A program made the translations under genes and the position numbers. Under the pieces are notes generated by a model that was not told the origin of the DNA, made no database searches, and worked only from the letters and a program-made list of their open reading frames with translations. DNA of 6,217 nucleotides from Anaerolineae bacterium (GTDB taxonomy: Bacteria > Chloroflexota > Anaerolineae > 4572-78 > NAK82), in the NCBI GenBank assembly GCA_025062175.1, contig JANXAX010000157.1:1-6217 (forward strand), in the 5' to 3' direction. Every line of letters starts with the position of its first letter. Position 1 is the stretch's first letter. Below are positions 1 through 5,670 of this stretch, piece by piece.

Positions 1-277
1 ATTCGATCAGCGTGTAGAGGGGCTCTGCCAGCGAGCTGTGCGCGATAATCGGCAGATAGCTGGTATAAGATGCTGTGGTCATCAGACGAATGTCTGAGGA
101 GGACAGCATCATAGACATCCGGGCGCTTGACAGAGCACTGCTTACCGATGCTCCGGGGAATACACCTGCTGAGTAAGATCCCTCAGCTCGATCCAGCCAT
201 GTTGGCATCAACAACAGCGTTAATGTTGTCAGTAGCCCAAGCAGAGTCAGAATCCGGACACTTGCTGCTGTCATCAT
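1..277 (-). CDS. Secreted or membrane-anchored protein, N-terminal part (runs off window)
   Basis: Reading the minus strand from the ATG at 277-275 gives 92 open codons that run off the left edge. The protein starts MMTAASVRILTLLGLLTTLT: a short N-terminus with one arginine, then a hydrophobic stretch at about residues 8-24, typical of a Sec signal peptide or single membrane anchor. No lipobox cysteine follows. After it come a Ser/Ala-rich, low-complexity stretch (about 35-60) and the segment YTSYLPIIAHS (about 70-80). Tyr-Leu-Pro-Ile/Val segments are common near the ends of mature regions in secreted Chloroflexota proteins; that link is from memory and is weak. The start lies only 2 nt after the TAG of the upstream transporter gene, so translation is probably coupled; a second ATG follows at once. 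No catalytic domain is visible in this fragment, so I assign no function. Confidence 0.6.
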   Translation of the reverse strand, partial: MMTAASVRILTLLGLLTTLTLLLMPTWLDRAEGSYSAGVFPGASVSSALSSARMSMMLSSSDIRLMTTASYTSYLPIIAHSSLAEPLYTLIE

Positions 278-279
278 GC

Positions 280-1635
280 CTACGTGGAAGCAGCTGTGCG
301 CAAAGTTGGAGTCCTTGCTGACCATGCAGCCACCGCCAAGATTAACACACCGGCGGCCAGGAATGGGAATTGGGTGCTGAGCTCAAGCATTGCACCTACC
401 AGAAGCTGAGATATGGGGATCACTCCGACAACCGCTAGTACCATCAAGCTCATCATACGCCCCATCAAGTAGGCGGGCGTTCGCTGCTGCAGCCATGTAG
501 TCAGAACCACGATCGTATAACCAAGACCACCTCCCATAACAAGTGCCGACAGGGCGATGGGAAAGGTGGAAGAGGCGAAACCAAATGTCAGCATCCCGAA
601 ACCCATCAAACCGCATGTGGCTGGGAGGAGCACATAAAGACGTTGGCTGGGTGACCTAGAACCGGAACGGGCACCTGCCAGCACAATCCCAATCACAGAA
701 CCCAGTCCAAAGCACGACATCACAATACCGAAGGCTGCTGGACCCTCTGGAAGGCGCGTATCCGCCAACACCGGAACACCCACTAGCACCGGGCCCTCGC
801 CGAGCAAGCTCAACACCGCCGCGATAGTAAATATTGTGCGCAGAGTCCCATCTCTCCAGACATAGAGCATCCCCTCTTTGATAGAAGATATCATATTGGT
901 AATCGAATGCAGTTCCGTTTTCTGGACCTCCGCATAGCGCGGGCGTATGGCTCGCAATGTGAGAACCGAGACCGTGAAGGTGAGGGCATTAATGGCGAAG
1001 GCCAATGCAATGCCCTCCATCCGCAGCGTGTAAGCTTCTCGCGGCAGAGCTGCACCACGCACTAAAGACTGTGCATCCAGGGAGGTACCACCCACCATTG
1101 CGATGAGCAGGCCAGCTAATACTGGCCCGGCGGCAATGCTCAGCTGGGAAATGCCTTGGACAATCGCGTTGCCGGATTGTAAGAAGCGCTTATCCAGAAT
1201 TTGGGGCATAATGGCGAACAAGGCAGGATAGAAAAACGCATCCGCCAGCCCGAAGAGAAAAGCGAGCACATAGAGCAGCCAAATCTCGACACTTCTAGCA
1301 AGCACCAAAACTGCAAGCAAGCTTACCAGACCCAGACGCGCAATATTGGATGCCAACATCAGCGTGCGTGGGGAGAAATAGTCGGTCAGGACTCCACCCA
1401 CGAGCAACAACAAAGCACGCGGCACTCCAGCGAGCCCTAATACACTTCCCAGGGTGAAGGTGCTACCTGTCAGCTTGAGCACCAACCAAGGCAATGCTAT
1501 CAGATAGAATTGCGTGCCAAGCGTGGAAACGCCCTCGCCAATCCACAGCAAGCGGAAATTGGGCTCTCGAAGAACTTGAAGCAGCGAGGATCTGGATCTG
1601 AGTTCGCCGCCTGGCGTTAGGCTTGCGCCTGACAT
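280..1635 (-). CDS. MFS transporter, MFS_3 (EntS/MefA-like) efflux type
   Basis: Complete 451-residue inner-membrane protein of the major facilitator superfamily, the usual length for a 12-helix carrier. After a hydrophilic N-terminus comes EPNFRLLWIGEGVSTLG (about 24-40), typical of the MFS_3 group, which includes enterobactin exporter EntS and macrolide pump Mef. The loop between helices 2 and 3 carries an MFS motif A variant, GGVLTDYFSPR (80-90), with Asp85 and Arg90. Then follow GLADAFFYPALFAIMPQ (129-145) and a motif C-like IAAGPVLAG in helix 5 (about 167-175). A polar central loop (about 230-260) separates the two six-helix halves, and no helix appears to be missing. MFS_3 members are mostly proton-driven drug or siderophore exporters; the substrate cannot be read here. 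The ATG at 1635 has only a distant GGAG-like site, so the start is reasonable rather than proven. A secreted protein gene begins 2 nt downstream, and a 261-bp gap upstream probably carries its own promoter. Confidence 0.9.
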   Translation of the reverse strand: MSGASLTPGGELRSRSSLLQVLREPNFRLLWIGEGVSTLGTQFYLIALPWLVLKLTGSTFTLGSVLGLAGVPRALLLLVGGVLTDYFSPRTLMLASNIARLGLVSLLAVLVLARSVEIWLLYVLAFLFGLADAFFYPALFAIMPQILDKRFLQSGNAIVQGISQLSIAAGPVLAGLLIAMVGGTSLDAQSLVRGAALPREAYTLRMEGIALAFAINALTFTVSVLTLRAIRPRYAEVQKTELHSITNMISSIKEGMLYVWRDGTLRTIFTIAAVLSLLGEGPVLVGVPVLADTRLPEGPAAFGIVMSCFGLGSVIGIVLAGARSGSRSPSQRLYVLLPATCGLMGFGMLTFGFASSTFPIALSALVMGGGLGYTIVVLTTWLQQRTPAYLMGRMMSLMVLAVVGVIPISQLLVGAMLELSTQFPFLAAGVLILAVAAWSARTPTLRTAAST

Positions 1636-1685
1636 AACATCATCACGAGGCTCCGAGCTAGAAATCGGTCTCTCTTCCCGTGGCG

Positions 1686-1702
1686 TTCACCGCACGGGTG
1701 AA
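1686..1702. repeat. Small inverted repeat upstream of the MFS gene
   Basis: TTCACC, a 5-nt spacer (GCACG), then GGTGAA form a perfect 6-bp dyad about 50 bp upstream of the transporter start. It lies just downstream of the tentative -10 at 1724-1729, so it could be an operator for a local repressor or a small hairpin in the 5' leader. No regulator gene is present next to it, and a dyad this short can arise by chance. Confidence 0.3.
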
Positions 1703-1723
1703 GCACACATCCGTAGCTTTCAC

Positions 1724-1752
1724 ATGGTAATATAGGCCACTTGGCTAGGCAA
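1724..1752 (-). promoter_or_regulatory. Tentative promoter for the MFS gene
   Basis: On the minus strand, TTGCCT (1752-1747) is followed by a 17-nt spacer and TACCAT (1729-1724). Each hexamer matches 4 of 6 positions of the sigma-70 consensus. An overlapping TATATT (1734-1729) is a better -10, but its spacing to any -35 is poor. The 261-bp gap between the Nif3 stop and the MFS start, much larger than the 2-32 nt junctions elsewhere on this strand, supports a separate promoter here. I found no convincing hairpin plus U-tract terminator for the upstream genes in the same gap. Confidence 0.3.
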
Positions 1753-1896
1753 AGATGGGGGGCGCGTGTATGCATTTTCGAACAGAGTGAATGGAAACGG
1801 CGCCCTACAGAAGGCCGGCGACTGAAGGCGCGCCCGACAGGCATAGTACCGGGTATTCCTCTGCGAAGACACTTGTCATCCCGTTCGACACATCTA

Positions 1897-2664
1897 TCAC
1901 ACTGGATTATGCAGATCCAGGAAGCGCACCTCAACGTCCAACTCACGCTGCAACACGTCTGATAAGGCAATGATACCCAATCGTTCAGTGGGATAGTGAC
2001 CGGCAGCCACCAGGTTGATACCGGCCTCGCGGAACAGCTCGCGGCACCATTCACGTGGCTCGCCGGTGATGAACAGGTCCACGCGCTGGGCTATCAGCCA
2101 TTCCATGTCACCTGCTCGTGGCGCACCACTGCCGCTCAACGCCACCACCCGCTTAACATACTCCGGGCCAAACGGATACTGGACACCCGGCTGCAAGAAG
2201 AGCTCACTACAGCGTGCGAACAACCGATCACGTTCCACCGGTGCGGTGAACTCACCCAGCCATCCCCAGCCGTCCGCAGTGTAGGGTGCAATCGGCTGCG
2301 CGCCCAGCTGCTTAAGGATTTGTGCATTGTTGCCCAGCTCCGGATGACTGTCCAATAGATAGTGATAGCCGATCAGCGAGAGGGAATGGTCGAGCAGGAA
2401 ATGCAAACGACGCACGAAGATGCGATCGAAGTGGATGCCAGCCGGCATATTGAGAGAATGGTGCACGATCAAGGCATCCGCGCCCATACGTACCGCTTCT
2501 TCAAAGAAGAGCAGACTGGCACTGACCCCTGTCACCACTACTTGTACTTCATCGCGCCCGCGCACCTGCAATCCATTCGCCATATGGGGGTCAATGCGTC
2601 CCACGTGCGGAGCATTGCCCAGCAAAGCGTCCAGGAAGTTCATCAGGCAGTCCAGCGTAACCAT
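1897..2664 (-). CDS. Nif3-like dinuclear metal centre protein (DUF34/NIF3)
   Basis: Complete 255-residue member of the NIF3 family (E. coli YbgI is of similar length). These cytosolic proteins form hexameric rings with a two-metal site per subunit. The biochemical role is unsettled; 'GTP cyclohydrolase 1 type 2 homolog' is a common but weakly supported label. Family signatures are in order: ANGLQV (29-34), TGVSAS (45-50), LIVHHS (65-70), GYHYLLDSHPELGNN (99-113), GSGAPRAGDMEWL (178-190), FITGEP (198-203) and AGHYPTERLGI (221-231). The expected metal ligands are His68, His69, Asp105, His223 and Glu227, all present. The usual Pro or Gly after the His pair is Ser here. The ATG at 2664 has a very good AAGAGGAGG site ending 5 nt upstream. 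The gene starts 32 nt after the glycosyltransferase stop and is probably co-transcribed with it, with no evident functional link. Confidence 0.93.
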   Translation of the reverse strand: MVTLDCLMNFLDALLGNAPHVGRIDPHMANGLQVRGRDEVQVVVTGVSASLLFFEEAVRMGADALIVHHSLNMPAGIHFDRIFVRRLHFLLDHSLSLIGYHYLLDSHPELGNNAQILKQLGAQPIAPYTADGWGWLGEFTAPVERDRLFARCSELFLQPGVQYPFGPEYVKRVVALSGSGAPRAGDMEWLIAQRVDLFITGEPREWCRELFREAGINLVAAGHYPTERLGIIALSDVLQRELDVEVRFLDLHNPV

Positions 2665-2696
2665 CAGGGCCTCCTCTTAAAGCGAGTGATCTGCCT

Positions 2697-3656
2697 TCAC
2701 CATACCACGGTGGTTAGGTCCAGGAAGGTCTCCTGTGGATTCCCGGCGACATCCAACACGTCCATCCGCTGCTGCGTCTGCGGTTCGTACAACCCCACCC
2801 GCAAGATATGCGTGCCATGAGACAGCTCATCGGGCAGTACAACGAGATGACGATCTGAGACGATCTCGTCGACGCGCCAGCGCGCCGTGGGCTGTGTGCC
2901 GCATGCCGGCACGTCGTCCGCCTGCGTCACTGTGCGTGCGGACGTTGCCTCCACCAGGTGCACAAACACCTTATAGGGCAAATTCACCACCTCCATCGCC
3001 TTCCAGTATAGCGTGACGATCAGAACCCCACCCGGCTTGAAACATTGGGTGTCCAGGTCATAGCCCAGGAGTGCCACCTTGTCACGCACCTGGGTGATGC
3101 GGGGATCGTGATAGTGCGCGGCGATTTGCTGGAGCGCTTCCGGAGCGGGCCGGAAGACCGCCGGGCTTGCCAAAGGGTGAGAGATGGTGGGAGCGGATTC
3201 TGTGTAAGGCAACGTACGGAAGTCACCCGGCGTGACCGTGGTGGTGTAGACCTCAGGCTCCCGCCAGAGCATGACCTGCCCCATCGGGCCATCTAGCGGC
3301 GCGAATTCATAGAGCTCGAGCTGCAGCCGCTCACGGTTCCACACCTGGCCGATGAGTGCATAACGGCCCAAGTCAAAAGCCGGAGATACGCCGCTCTCTT
3401 TCCGCCCCTTTTGTTGGAACTGGGCGGCGAAGTAGTAGCGCGGGTAACACGGATTGCGCGGCCAGTCCAGCGTGTACCAGAAGAGGTTGGTGCCGCGGTC
3501 GTTGCTGTCCCAATCGCCTTGCAGCGTGCCTTCGCGGAAGAGCTGCTGGATCATCTGCCAACCCAGGCGGTGGGGCATACCATAGGGCCGGCGTGAGCCG
3601 AAAGGAAAGCTCGGATCCTCCCAATAGAGGGTATTTTTGTGCCGCGGATAGGTGAA
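2697..3656 (-). CDS. GT39-like glycosyltransferase, C-terminal part (second frame after frameshift)
   Basis: This is the downstream half of the glycosyltransferase that begins at 4912, read in a different frame from about 3656 to the TGA at 2697: about 319 residues, numbered 420-738 if joined to the upstream frame. It begins FTYPRHKNTLYWEDPSF. The first part (about 420-500: RRPYGMPHRLGWQ, DSND, WYTLDWPR, YPRYYFAAQ) resembles the extracytoplasmic soluble region after the last membrane helix of Chloroflexota GT39 proteins. The last ~125 residues (about 612-738: ALLGYDLD, KPGGVLIVTLYWKA, YKVFVHLV, GTQPTARWRVDEIVSDRH, GTHILRVGLYEP) read as alternating beta strands, probably a beta-sandwich accessory domain. 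The open frame extends upstream to 3977, but there it only shadows the membrane domain coded in the other frame. No ribosome-binding site suggests independent translation. Nif3 starts 32 nt downstream. Confidence 0.8.
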   Translation of the reverse strand, partial: FTYPRHKNTLYWEDPSFPFGSRRPYGMPHRLGWQMIQQLFREGTLQGDWDSNDRGTNLFWYTLDWPRNPCYPRYYFAAQFQQKGRKESGVSPAFDLGRYALIGQVWNRERLQLELYEFAPLDGPMGQVMLWREPEVYTTTVTPGDFRTLPYTESAPTISHPLASPAVFRPAPEALQQIAAHYHDPRITQVRDKVALLGYDLDTQCFKPGGVLIVTLYWKAMEVVNLPYKVFVHLVEATSARTVTQADDVPACGTQPTARWRVDEIVSDRHLVVLPDELSHGTHILRVGLYEPQTQQRMDVLDVAGNPQETFLDLTTVVW

Positions 3657-4912
3657 ACGTATTCCGTGCGCGTGTCCACAAAAAGCGTAAACTGGTAATT
3701 GGCAAACAGAAGCAACAGCAATGCACCGAGCCCAGTCGGCACGAACCAAAATCGGACACTCCCGCAAAAGCACAGACGTGCGCGCAGAGCACCGAGCGCT
3801 TGAACAACCCCCAACCCCGCCAATACCGTCGCGCCAGGCAGGATCATCTGCAAATGGGTGCACGGATGATACACGAAGAACACGTACCCTAGAAAGGCAC
3901 TTGCCACCCAGATGTAGACGGCCTTGGGTGCTGTCGCAATGTTCGGAGCGGTCAAGAGATATCCTAACCCCAGGCAAACTGCAACCAGCGGCAGATAGCG
4001 CTGCAGCCTGGTGGCATAAGCGATAAGAATCGCCAAAATTAGCCCGATAACTACCCCTATGGCGCGTCCACGTCGTGCTCGTTCGCCAGCCGCGGTGATG
4101 AGGTCGTATCCTGCTTTGAGCAAGACAGCTGCGCCCAGAAAGGCGACGTAGTAAACCGAGTTGTATAACACATTGAACACATATAGCTCACCGAAGTTGT
4201 TGGCCGGCCATTTGGTGACACCGATGATGCGCCGCCCCAGGTAAGTGGCAGTTTCAGAGACGCGGGGATAGTGTAAGTAAGGGAAGTAGAACAGGGCTGC
4301 CATCCCGGCCGCCAGCAACACAGCCCCCATCAACAGACGATAGTGGGTGCGCAACTCCGCGGGATGTTCCACCAGGCGTCGCCCTACCAAAAAGGCCAAC
4401 ACTGGCACAACTACTAGCGCATCGTAGTGCGCCAGGAGACCGATACTGCCCAGGAAGGCCATACCGATGAGATGCCACGCGTTGCCGTAGCGATAGTAGT
4501 GAAACGCGAACCACAGCGCCAACGTGGTGATAAGGAACACGAGGGCCTGATACTGGACGAGACGTCCGAAAGCGACGTAGAGACCGTCGATAGCAATCAG
4601 AAGCGCTGTCAGGACAGCTACGCTGCGATTGAACATCGTGCGCGCCAGCAGATATAATGTCACCGTGCCGGCAATATGCGCCAGGGCGAATGGCAAGCGC
4701 ATAGTGAACGGATCCCAACTGCCCGCCAACAGTCCAAAAGCCGCCGGCACTAAGACTTCACCTGGCCCTTTGGTGTGCGCGAAAAGCGCTTCACTGCGAC
4801 CGTTGACCACAGCTAGAGCACGCAGCAGACCATTCATCTCGTCGCCCCAGTGATCGGCATAGCCCAAGTTGGTCACGGTGAGAAAGGCAGCGATACTGGC
4901 ACATCCGCCCAC
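3551..4912 (-). CDS. GT39/ArnT-like membrane glycosyltransferase, N-terminal catalytic part (frameshifted)
   Basis: Polytopic membrane protein of the GT-C fold (GT39/PMT/ArnT group), which moves sugars from polyprenyl-phosphate donors to acceptors outside the cytoplasmic membrane. About 12-13 hydrophobic helices lie within residues 1-419. The first extracytoplasmic loop holds the acidic pair in ADHWGDEMNGLLRA (Asp24-Glu25), the expected catalytic and metal site. A second family motif is LLAHYDALVVVP (159-170); a later one is HPCTHLQMILPG (349-360). True coding ends at about Val419 (3656). The 34 residues after it, to the stop at 3551, are out of frame, and the family-like sequence resumes in another frame. 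The start is unsure: GTG at 4912 leaves a short first helix and lies 5 nt after the upstream stop, with no clear ribosome-binding site. A fusion to the upstream gene, broken by one lost base, explains this better. Acceptor and sugar cannot be read. Confidence 0.85.
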   Translation of the reverse strand: MGGCASIAAFLTVTNLGYADHWGDEMNGLLRALAVVNGRSEALFAHTKGPGEVLVPAAFGLLAGSWDPFTMRLPFALAHIAGTVTLYLLARTMFNRSVAVLTALLIAIDGLYVAFGRLVQYQALVFLITTLALWFAFHYYRYGNAWHLIGMAFLGSIGLLAHYDALVVVPVLAFLVGRRLVEHPAELRTHYRLLMGAVLLAAGMAALFYFPYLHYPRVSETATYLGRRIIGVTKWPANNFGELYVFNVLYNSVYYVAFLGAAVLLKAGYDLITAAGERARRGRAIGVVIGLILAILIAYATRLQRYLPLVAVCLGLGYLLTAPNIATAPKAVYIWVASAFLGYVFFVYHPCTHLQMILPGATVLAGLGVVQALGALRARLCFCGSVRFWFVPTGLGALLLLLFANYQFTLFVDTRTEYVSPIRGTKIPSIGRIRAFLSAHAGPMVCPTAWVGR

Positions 4913-4917
4913 TGAAA

Positions 4918-5298
4918 TTAATCATAGACGTGTAGACGGGGACTCTGATGGGAGAGGCTCGTGCGGCGCAGGCGTGCCGCCCAAAACACCATCGAGACGA
5001 ACCCTAACGTGAGCGCTAAGATCGTAGCTGTCAACCTCCCTTGGACGTATACCAGAACCAGGGAGATCAGGATCGTGCCGGCGCAGCTCAGCCCGATGGC
5101 CAAGGTCAGCCGCTCAAAAATGTCCTCGAAGCACCACGGCAGTGCATAGACCAGCGCCCAGCCGGGCAGGAAGCCAAATAGCAAGGCAGCTCCCGCCAGG
5201 CGTATCCCACCCGGAGCAGAGAACAGGACGAGTCCCACCGAGACGATGACCAGAGCGACAGTCCCAAATTTCAACAGATGCCGAATGCCCAAAGACAA
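4918..5298 (-). CDS. Small four-helix membrane protein, DUF1616-like; probably N-terminal domain of the glycosyltransferase
   Basis: 126 residues from a TTG start to TAA, with four predicted membrane helices at about 11-28, 31-53, 64-85 and 89-107 and a polar tail (108-126). The pattern FGFLPGWALVYALPW (42-56), then ERLTLAIGLSCAG (62-74), matches the layout of DUF1616-type and GT39-associated N-terminal modules ('FLPG...L...ERLALALGLS'). These occur in Chloroflexota and archaea next to or fused with surface-polysaccharide glycosyltransferases; this is from memory and not searched. The function of the domain is unknown. The TTG start at 5298 is set by GGAGAGG just upstream. The stop is 5 nt before the glycosyltransferase GTG; adding one T at the coding-strand GATTAA there would read straight through into the glycosyltransferase frame. 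As it stands it is either a separate small subunit or the severed N-terminus of one larger protein. Confidence 0.7.
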   Translation of the reverse strand: MSLGIRHLLKFGTVALVIVSVGLVLFSAPGGIRLAGAALLFGFLPGWALVYALPWCFEDIFERLTLAIGLSCAGTILISLVLVYVQGRLTATILALTLGFVSMVFWAARLRRTSLSHQSPRLHVYD

Positions 5299-5302
5299 CT
5301 TT

Positions 5303-5309
5303 CCTCTCC
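5303..5309 (-). promoter_or_regulatory. Ribosome-binding site for the TTG start at 5298
   Basis: The minus strand reads GGAGAGG, then AAAG, then TTG. The GGAG core sits 7 nt from the start codon, the usual spacing. This decides the TTG at 5298 over the second in-frame TTG two codons later, which would be too far from GGAG. Confidence 0.6.
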
Positions 5310-5318
5310 GCGATGGTT

Positions 5319-5345
5319 GAACTTTGGATCAAGTTCCCCCTTGAT
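5319..5345 (-). repeat. Two overlapping inverted repeats in the minus-strand leader
   Basis: GAACTT/AAGTTC (5319-5324 and 5331-5336, 6-nt loop) overlaps ATCAA/TTGAT (5328-5332 and 5341-5345, 8-nt loop). They share bases, so only one hairpin can form at a time. They lie 10-40 nt upstream of the GGAGAGG site of the membrane-protein gene and could form alternative leader structures. No U-tract follows on either strand, so neither looks like an intrinsic terminator. Confidence 0.3.
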
Positions 5346-5401
5346 ACCACCAGAAGAACAGGACTTGGAATCGGTTGAGGAAACTTCTGGCGATCTGGAA
5401 G

Positions 5402-5437
5402 ACCGGAAAAGCGTTATACTAGCTAGAACATAACCGG
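5402..5437. promoter_or_regulatory. Dyad-rich A/T segment between the divergent genes; possible operator and minus-strand -10
   Basis: The segment starts and ends with ACCGG (5402-5406, 5433-5437). Inside are GTTAT (5413-5417) and ATAAC (5430-5434) as outer arms around CTAGCTAG (5419-5426), a perfect 8-bp palindrome. On the minus strand, TATAAC (5418-5413) could be a -10 for the membrane-protein/glycosyltransferase transcript, with no good -35. On the plus strand, TATACT (5415-5420) is a second -10-like hexamer. The segment ends 1 bp before the -35 of the strong plus-strand promoter, a usual place for a regulator to bind. Confidence 0.35.
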
Positions 5438-5438
5438 C

Positions 5439-5466
5439 TTGACGTTCGGTCGGCGTGTGTTATAAT
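5439..5466 (+). promoter_or_regulatory. Strong sigma-70-type promoter with extended -10
   Basis: TTGACG (5439-5444), a 16-nt spacer and a perfect TATAAT (5461-5466), with TG at 5458-5459 one base before the -10 (extended -10). It matches 11 of 12 consensus hexamer positions and is the best promoter in the window. Transcription would start near 5472-5474, leaving a leader of about 200 nt before the GTG at 5671. Confidence 0.8.
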
Positions 5467-5472
5467 AGCCAC

Positions 5473-5670
5473 AGCGTAGAACTGGTGAAAGAGCCCGACG
5501 CAAAGTCCGAGTATGGATCTGCCCAAGTACTCTGCGATTCACCAAGTCCCTCCCTTTGCTTCTCGTGGCTTATAGTCTTGGGGAGATTGTCGAACGGTAG
5601 TCTACTCTGTCCCGCTGGAGATAGCAACTTGCTGTCGGATGGGTTAATCGATAGGAGATAGGGACTTATT
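5473..5670 (+). promoter_or_regulatory. Structured 5' leader with an anti-ribosome-binding-site element
   Basis: About 200 nt between the strong promoter and the GTG at 5671, with no credible gene. Possible helices: TGGTGAA/TTCACCA (5483-5489 with 5538-5544, 7 bp); inside it GAGTA/TACTC (5509-5513 with 5528-5532), topped by TGG/CCA (5514-5516 with 5523-5525); GATAGC/GCTGTC (5620-5625 with 5631-5636, 5-nt loop, one G-U). AAGTCCCT (5544-5551) is a perfect complement of AGGGACTT (5660-5667), which covers the ribosome-binding region just before the start codon. That pairing shares A5544 with the first helix and competes with its extension, so an on/off switch is possible. I recognise no known riboswitch class, and the pairings are by eye without energies or covariation. 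Confidence 0.4.

Noticed and set aside
127..321. Plus-strand reading frame of 64 codons at the left end
   Set aside because: It is antisense to the signal-peptide protein and the MFS stop region; no ribosome-binding site or recognisable product.
1799..1835. GGCGC/GCGCC pairing as a terminator after the Nif3 gene
   Set aside because: The stem is only 5 bp with a long loop, and no U-run follows it on the minus strand.
1617..2054. Minus-strand reading frame of 145 codons spanning the gap between the Nif3 and MFS genes
   Set aside because: Its first part lies out of frame inside the Nif3 C-terminus, which has clear family motifs. The product is rich in Cys, Trp and Arg with no recognisable pattern, and there is no good start site.
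2362..2820. Plus-strand reading frame of 152 codons
   Set aside because: It is antisense to the Nif3 N-terminus and the glycosyltransferase end, both well supported. The product has no domain-like features.
3657..3977. Upstream extension of the glycosyltransferase C-terminal frame
   Set aside because: It overlaps the membrane domain coded in the other frame and gives a Cys/Arg-rich product. The family-like sequence in this frame begins only at about 3656.
5497..5505. GACGCAAAG in the leader, recalling the core of the cyclic-di-GMP-I (GEMM) riboswitch
   Set aside because: The partner GGCAAACC strand, the GNRA-capped stem directly before it and the pairing of the 3' side are not found in the surrounding bases, so the match is only nine bases.
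5455..5661. Plus-strand reading frame of 68 codons in the leader
   Set aside because: It starts inside the promoter, upstream of the expected transcription start, has no ribosome-binding site, and its composition is not protein-like (many Ser and Cys, no domain).
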